Assembly (NCBI GenBank): GCA_002469865.1
Contig: DKOD01000045.1
Span: 8,611-17,579 of the forward strand
DNA from: Alphaproteobacteria bacterium UBA7371
Lineage (GTDB): Bacteria > Pseudomonadota > Alphaproteobacteria > UBA8317
Direction of reading: 5' to 3'
Length of the DNA: 8,969 nucleotides
Part shown: piece after piece, positions 4,919 to 8,969 of the stretch
Layout of the letters: each line of letters opens with the position of its first letter
How positions within the stretch are numbered: position 1 is the stretch's first letter
Translations under genes and position numbers: made by a program
Notes under the pieces: model-generated
Told to the model about the DNA's origin: nothing
What the model saw: the letters and a program-made list of their open reading frames with translations, nothing else
The model's database searches: none

Positions 4919-7752
4919 CCCGGCTGCATTTCTCCCAAGGCGACCTCATCCACCTCTTGGATGCAAGTGGCTACCTATTTCGAGCCTACCATGCCTTGCC
5001 ACCCCTCAGTAGGGCCAGTGATGGTTTGCCCGTGGGCGCGGTGGCAGGCATGTGCAACATGCTCAACAAGATGATTACCGAGCTTCCTGAAGATGAGCGG
5101 CCAAGCCATATGGTGGCGGTTTTTGATAAGGGCAGCAAATCTTTTCGCAATGATCTTTATGCTGATTATAAGGCCAACAGGCCGCCGGCACCTGAAGATC
5201 TCATTCCACAATTTCCGCTTGTGCGTGATGCCGCTGATGCCTTTGGTTTGCCGGTGGTCGAGAAAGAGAATTTCGAGGCTGATGACATCATTGCCACCAT
5301 CGCACGTTCTGCGGCCGCCGATGGGGCAAGGGTTGTTATCCTCTCCTCGGATAAGGATTTGATGCAATTGGTGGATGAGCGCATCAGCCTTTTGGACCCC
5401 ATGAAGGGCAAGGATATATCCTTTGAACAAGTCATGGAAAAATTTGGTGTGGGGCCATCACGGGTGATTGATGTTCAGGCCTTGGCGGGGGACTCGGTGG
5501 ATAATGTCCCAGGCGTGCCAGGCATTGGCATCAAAACCGCCGCACAATTGATCAATGATTTTGGTGATCTGGAACAATTGCTGGCGCGTGCCGATGAGAT
5601 CAAGCAACCAAAGCGCCGCCAATCGCTCATTGACCATGCTGATGCGGCCAGGATTTCCAAAAAATTGGTTACCTTGCGGGATGACGTGCCGCTTGATCTT
5701 GATGCCAAGGATTTGGAGTTGAAGGATTTTGACCCGGAACGCGCTCTTTCTTTTTGCCGTATCATGGAATTCAGAACCCTTACCAATCGTATTGCCAAAA
5801 AGCATGATGTGACGATGCCGGCTGTGCCTGACCGTCCAAGGCAGGCAGATATGTTTGGTGGCGAAGATGATGTGCAAGCTGAGGCGCAAATTGGTGAAGA
5901 TCCAGATCTTAATAGACCGGTGGATGCTGGTCATTATGAGGTTATTTTCTCAAAGGAGCGTCTTGGCCCCATTCTTCAAAAGGCTCGTGATCAGGGCCAT
6001 ATTTGCGTGGACACAGAAACCGATGCGCTGGATGCGGTAGGTGCCAATCTTGTGGGGGTGGCCCTCGCGGTAACACCTGGTCAGGGTTATTATTTGCCTC
6101 TCGGCCATTCTGCCAAATCCATGGAGCGGCAAGATCGAAGTCAGATGGATTTGGCAGAGGCACAGGCTTTGTTGGGGCCACTTCTGGCTGACCCGTCGGT
6201 TGTAAAAATTGGTCAGAATTTCAAATATGATCTTCAAGTTTTGGCCCGCCACGGCATGGAGGTTGTTGCTTATGACGACACCATGTTGATGTCTTATGTT
6301 TTGGCCGCAGGGCTTCATGGCCATGGCATGGATCTCTTGGCAGAACGGCATTTTGGCCACAAAACCATCAAATTTGAGGATGTGGCGGGGAAGGGTGCCA
6401 AGCAGATAAGTTTTGCCGATGTGCCACTCGATCAGGCGATTACCTATGCCGCAGAAGATGCAGACATTACCTTGAGGTTGTGGCGCAAATTGCGCGCAGA
6501 ATTGGTCCGTGCCGGCAAAAAATCGGTCTATGAGCATCTCGAGCGGCCCATGGCCGGGGTCCTGGCCAAGATGGAATCCCTTGGGGTGGCTGTGGACCAG
6601 GCGCGTTTGAATGAGATCTCAAAAAAACTGGCTGAGATAGAGGTGGCCCATGCTGACCGCATCCACCACATGGCAGGGCGCGATTTCAATATTGGTTCGC
6701 CCAAGCAATTGGGCCAGGTTTTGTTTGAAGAAATGGGCCTTCCTGCCCCCCGAAAAACCAAGACCGGTGGTTACCAGACAGGTTCGGATATTTTGGAAGA
6801 ACTTGCCGCCCAAGGCCATGAGGTGGCCGAGGAAGTTTTGGGCTGGCGGCAGACATCCAAATTACGCTCAACCTATGCCGATGCCTTGCCAGGTTTTATC
6901 AGACCATCGGGGCGTATCCATACAAGCTATTCGCTGGCATCAACCACCACAGGAAGGCTTTCATCCTCCGACCCCAATTTGCAGAATATTCCCATCCGCA
7001 GTGAGGCAGGCCGGCAGATAAGGACAGCCTTTGTGCCTGCCGAGGGTTATGTCTTGATGTCGGCAGATTATTCCCAGATCGAGTTGCGCCTTTTGGCTCA
7101 TATTGCAAACATACCCGAGCTAAAACAGGCATTTCATGATGGCATCGATATTCATGCCATGACCGCATCAGAGGTTTTTCATGTCCCGGTAGAAGGCATG
7201 GACCCCATGATCCGCCGTCAGGCCAAGGCCATCAATTTTGGTATCATCTATGGGATTTCTGCATTTGGACTTGCCCGACAATTGGGCATTGGCAATGATG
7301 AGGCCAGGCGCTTTATCGATGCGTATTTTGCAAAGTTTCCCGGCATACGCGATTACATGGAATCCACAAAAGCATTGGCCCGGGAGCAGGGTTACGTGGA
7401 AACCATCTTTGGACGTCGGATCCATGTGCCTTCGGTCAAAGAAAAGCAACCTGCCGCCCGGGCTTTTGGTGAGCGCGCGGCCATTAATGCGCCCATTCAA
7501 GGGGCGGCAGCGGACATCATCCGAAGGGCCATGATACAGATTGACCGTGTGATCCCTTCAATGGGCTTTGACTTGCGCATGTTGCTGCAGGTCCATGACG
7601 AATTGGTCTTTGAGGTACCGGTGGGGCTAGAGGAACGGGCAAAGGAAGAAGTGAGCAAGCTGATGGCTGGTGCTGCTTTGCCCCTGGTCACCCTTTCGGT
7701 ACCCTTGGAGGTTGAATGTGGCTTTGGCACCGATTGGGGCGAAGCCCATTAG
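4915..7752 (+). CDS. polA: DNA polymerase I with 5'-3' and 3'-5' exonuclease domains
   Basis: This enzyme does repair synthesis, RNA-primer removal and Okazaki-fragment processing. With the TTG start at 4915 it has 945 residues. The N-terminal 5'-3' exonuclease domain (about 1-300) begins HLLDASGYLFRAYHALPPL and contains EADDIIATIA, SSDKDLMQLV and GDSVDNVPGVPGIGIKTA (from 192). The proofreading domain (about 350-540) is intact: Exo I DTE (D366, E368), Exo II NFKYD (D439) and Exo III YAAED (Y511, D515). The polymerase domain has motif A DYSQIELR (718-725), motif B RRQAKAINFGIIY (767-779) and motif C HDE (894-896). No ATG precedes HLLDASG in frame. TTG at 4915 overlaps the upstream stop as TTGA and leaves a normal-length leader. 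TTG at 4861 would also be open but would overlap the zinc-finger gene by 58 bases. No clear Shine-Dalgarno is present, which fits coupled initiation. Confidence 0.96.
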   Translation: MTRLHFSQGDLIHLLDASGYLFRAYHALPPLSRASDGLPVGAVAGMCNMLNKMITELPEDERPSHMVAVFDKGSKSFRNDLYADYKANRPPAPEDLIPQFPLVRDAADAFGLPVVEKENFEADDIIATIARSAAADGARVVILSSDKDLMQLVDERISLLDPMKGKDISFEQVMEKFGVGPSRVIDVQALAGDSVDNVPGVPGIGIKTAAQLINDFGDLEQLLARADEIKQPKRRQSLIDHADAARISKKLVTLRDDVPLDLDAKDLELKDFDPERALSFCRIMEFRTLTNRIAKKHDVTMPAVPDRPRQADMFGGEDDVQAEAQIGEDPDLNRPVDAGHYEVIFSKERLGPILQKARDQGHICVDTETDALDAVGANLVGVALAVTPGQGYYLPLGHSAKSMERQDRSQMDLAEAQALLGPLLADPSVVKIGQNFKYDLQVLARHGMEVVAYDDTMLMSYVLAAGLHGHGMDLLAERHFGHKTIKFEDVAGKGAKQISFADVPLDQAITYAAEDADITLRLWRKLRAELVRAGKKSVYEHLERPMAGVLAKMESLGVAVDQARLNEISKKLAEIEVAHADRIHHMAGRDFNIGSPKQLGQVLFEEMGLPAPRKTKTGGYQTGSDILEELAAQGHEVAEEVLGWRQTSKLRSTYADALPGFIRPSGRIHTSYSLASTTTGRLSSSDPNLQNIPIRSEAGRQIRTAFVPAEGYVLMSADYSQIELRLLAHIANIPELKQAFHDGIDIHAMTASEVFHVPVEGMDPMIRRQAKAINFGIIYGISAFGLARQLGIGNDEARRFIDAYFAKFPGIRDYMESTKALAREQGYVETIFGRRIHVPSVKEKQPAARAFGERAAINAPIQGAAADIIRRAMIQIDRVIPSMGFDLRMLLQVHDELVFEVPVGLEERAKEEVSKLMAGAALPLVTLSVPLEVECGFGTDWGEAH

Positions 7753-7810
7753 ATGGAGTTTGGTACCAATTGCGCCATAATGATGCCCGAATGAGAGTGA
7801 TGTTGGAGGC

Positions 7811-8488
7811 ATGACCCATATTCTTTTGATTGATGACGAGCGTGCCATTCTCGAGGGGCTTACCATGCTTCTGGAGGATGAGGGCTATCAGGTGACGGTC
7901 CAGGCAGACCCTAAGGCTGCCTTGGCCAATTTTGCCCGAATTGCGCCAGATCTGGTGATTTTGGACATCAAAATGCCAGGCCTCACTGGTTTTGAGGTCC
8001 TGCGCAAATTGCGGGCAACCTCCCAGGTCCCTGTGGTGTTTTTGACCTCCCGCGATGACGAAATCGACGAGCTGGAAGGTCTTCGCCAGGGCGGCGATGA
8101 TTTCTTGAAAAAACCCTATTCCTCGAATTTGCTGTTGGCCAGAATCGAGGCCATCTTGCGTCGAAGTCAGCCAGCCCGGGATGACCAACTGATTTCGTTC
8201 AAGGGCCTGGAGCTCGATGGGCAGGCCATGACCTGTCGCTGGTTGGGGGAGCGAATTTCACTGACCGTGACGGAATGTTTGATCATGATGACCCTGGCCC
8301 AAAGGCCAGGCTCAGTGCTCACCCGCGAGCAATTAATCCACGACGCCTATGAAGATGATGATTACATCGATCCAAGGGCCGTGGATTCCCATATCAAAAG
8401 AATTCGCCAGAAGTTTCGGGATGTTGACCCCAAATTTGACGGCATTACCTCGCTTTATGGTGTGGGCTATCGGCTGGATCTTTCCTAA
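7811..8488 (+). CDS. chvI: ChvI-like OmpR-family response regulator
   Basis: This 225-residue DNA-binding response regulator has a receiver domain (1-115) with acidic residues in LLIDDE (D8, D9), phospho-acceptor D52 in LVILDIKMPG, T79 in FLTSRDDEIDEL and K101 in KKPYS. A winged-helix output domain (about 130-225) follows, with TVTECLIMMTLAQRPG, DPRAVDSHIKRIRQKFR and the ending LYGVGYRLD. FLTSRDDEIDELEGLRQGGDDF and the output-domain segments strongly resemble ChvI of Agrobacterium and Sinorhizobium, which controls envelope, acid-stress and exopolysaccharide genes. The inter-domain linker is shorter than in rhizobial ChvI. A GGAGG sits only one base before the ATG, which is closer than usual. 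The stop overlaps the following kinase ATG as TAATG. The family is certain. Orthology to ChvI is likely but not proven, and the usual hprK and PTS neighbours are not visible. Confidence 0.9.
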   Translation: MTHILLIDDERAILEGLTMLLEDEGYQVTVQADPKAALANFARIAPDLVILDIKMPGLTGFEVLRKLRATSQVPVVFLTSRDDEIDELEGLRQGGDDFLKKPYSSNLLLARIEAILRRSQPARDDQLISFKGLELDGQAMTCRWLGERISLTVTECLIMMTLAQRPGSVLTREQLIHDAYEDDDYIDPRAVDSHIKRIRQKFRDVDPKFDGITSLYGVGYRLDLS

Positions 8489-8969
8489 TGACCCATGGCT
8501 TGGTTCGTCGGATCATTCTGGCCAATCTTGCTGTGATTATTTTGGCGGGCCTTGGCCTTGCGCTTGTCCATCGTGGGGTCACAAGCCTGGAAGCCGAAGA
8601 ACAGGCCCTGGTGGAGGAGGCAAGGGCCATTGCCATGGCGCTTTCATTGGCCGCGGCCACCTCACCCACAGAACAGGCCCACCGATTGTCCAGGCTTGTA
8701 TCCCGCTTGGCAGAAATGTCCGGTCGGGAAATGGGTTTGTATGCCCGTGGTGGTTTTGCCGTGCGTGCCAGGCCCGAGGCGGTTACCGTGAGGCGGCCAT
8801 TGCCTGGCGGGGATGTGGGTTTTTTTGCAAGAACCTCCCGGGATGTGGGCCGCTTCATTATTTCCAGGGAAGTTGACGCATCGGGTAAGCCGCGGCCGCT
8901 GGCCGTACCCAGCCATGTGGCGCAGGCTTTTGAAGGTATTGATAATGCGGTCATCAGGCGTGTTTCTGC
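8488..8969 (+). CDS. Sensor histidine kinase, N-terminal part (probable ChvG-like partner; 3' end outside window)
   Basis: This frame starts with the ATG that shares one base with the response-regulator stop (TAATG) and stays open to the window edge, giving 160 residues. It begins with a short positive tail (MTHGLVRR) and one transmembrane helix (about 9-27, IILANLAVIILAGLGLALV). A probably extracytoplasmic sensing region follows, including an alanine-rich helix (about 35-58) and a segment GREMGLYARGGFAVRA that resembles the sensing part of ChvG-type kinases. No second membrane helix, HAMP, HisKA or ATPase domain is reached, so kinase identity rests on the tight coupling to the regulator gene and on the layout. 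In rhizobia, ChvG/ExoS is inhibited by periplasmic ExoR. No exoR-like gene is visible here, so the signal is unknown. Confidence 0.75.
   Translation, partial: MTHGLVRRIILANLAVIILAGLGLALVHRGVTSLEAEEQALVEEARAIAMALSLAAATSPTEQAHRLSRLVSRLAEMSGREMGLYARGGFAVRARPEAVTVRRPLPGGDVGFFARTSRDVGRFIISREVDASGKPRPLAVPSHVAQAFEGIDNAVIRRVS

Noticed and set aside
5950..6537. 195-codon open frame on the minus strand inside polA, and a similar one at 5458-5934
   Set aside because: Both lie antisense within strongly conserved polA coding sequence. Their translations show no recognisable domain and they have no sensible ribosome site or operon context, so they are shadows of codon bias.
7760..7769. 10-bp palindrome TTGGTACCAA between polA and the response regulator
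   Set aside because: It is short and without a loop or U-tract, and a single such palindrome is easily expected by chance. No promoter hexamers of acceptable spacing accompany it.
8349..8954. Overlapping open frames on both strands (plus 8349-8876, minus 8445-8954) near the window end
   Set aside because: The plus frame overlaps the conserved C-terminus of the response regulator, and the minus frame is antisense to the coupled kinase start. The frame starting at 8488 gives a credible membrane sensor with a TAATG overlap and explains the region better.
1..8969. Search for CRISPR arrays, tRNA/rRNA genes, insertion sequences, prophage or integration sites and toxin-antitoxin pairs
   Set aside because: No spaced repeat array, cloverleaf, transposase-like frame or terminal repeats were seen. 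The window is almost entirely filled by recognisable housekeeping, transport and signalling genes.

Overview
This is a gene-dense chromosomal stretch from what is most likely an alphaproteobacterium. The evidence is a ChvI-like response regulator followed by a membrane sensor kinase, a small zinc protein of the CHCC/NDUFS6 type immediately before polA, and a complete ugpBAEC glycerol-3-phosphate uptake operon. Base composition looks moderate and even, and I see no sign of foreign DNA. A genus cannot be named from the sequence alone; a marine, SAR116-like or Rhodospirillales-like origin is only a guess.

Layout. On the minus strand, reading from right to left, lie a YadG-type ABC ATPase (4633-3710) and then ugpB (3630-2326), ugpA (2259-1372), ugpE (1375-527) and ugpC (527 to the window edge, incomplete). 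The last three overlap by 4 and 1 bases, so they are probably translationally coupled. A perfect 13-bp stem-loop separates ugpB from ugpA. A tandem TTCA array with an 11-bp period, resembling a Pho box, lies just upstream of ugpB. On the plus strand, diverging from the ABC ATPase, lie a 58-residue CHCC zinc-finger gene (4742-4918), polA (about 4915-7752), a ChvI-like response regulator (7811-8488) and the N-terminal part of its likely partner histidine kinase (8488 to the window edge). A sigma70-like promoter flanked by a 9-bp inverted repeat sits in the divergent region.

How the genes work together. UgpB captures sn-glycerol-3-phosphate in the periplasm, UgpA and UgpE form the channel, and UgpC powers uptake. 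The whole set is a classical phosphate-scavenging system. The regulator/kinase pair is an envelope-sensing two-component system with an unknown signal here. PolA is a full-length DNA polymerase I with an intact proofreading site.

No gene-free gap exceeds about 110 bases. No tRNA, rRNA, CRISPR, insertion sequence or prophage feature is visible. I did not find a convincing new biological system. The points most worth a second look are regulatory: the Pho-box-like array, the ugpB-ugpA hairpin, the inverted repeat on the zinc-finger/polA promoter, and an ABC ATPase with no permease beside it.
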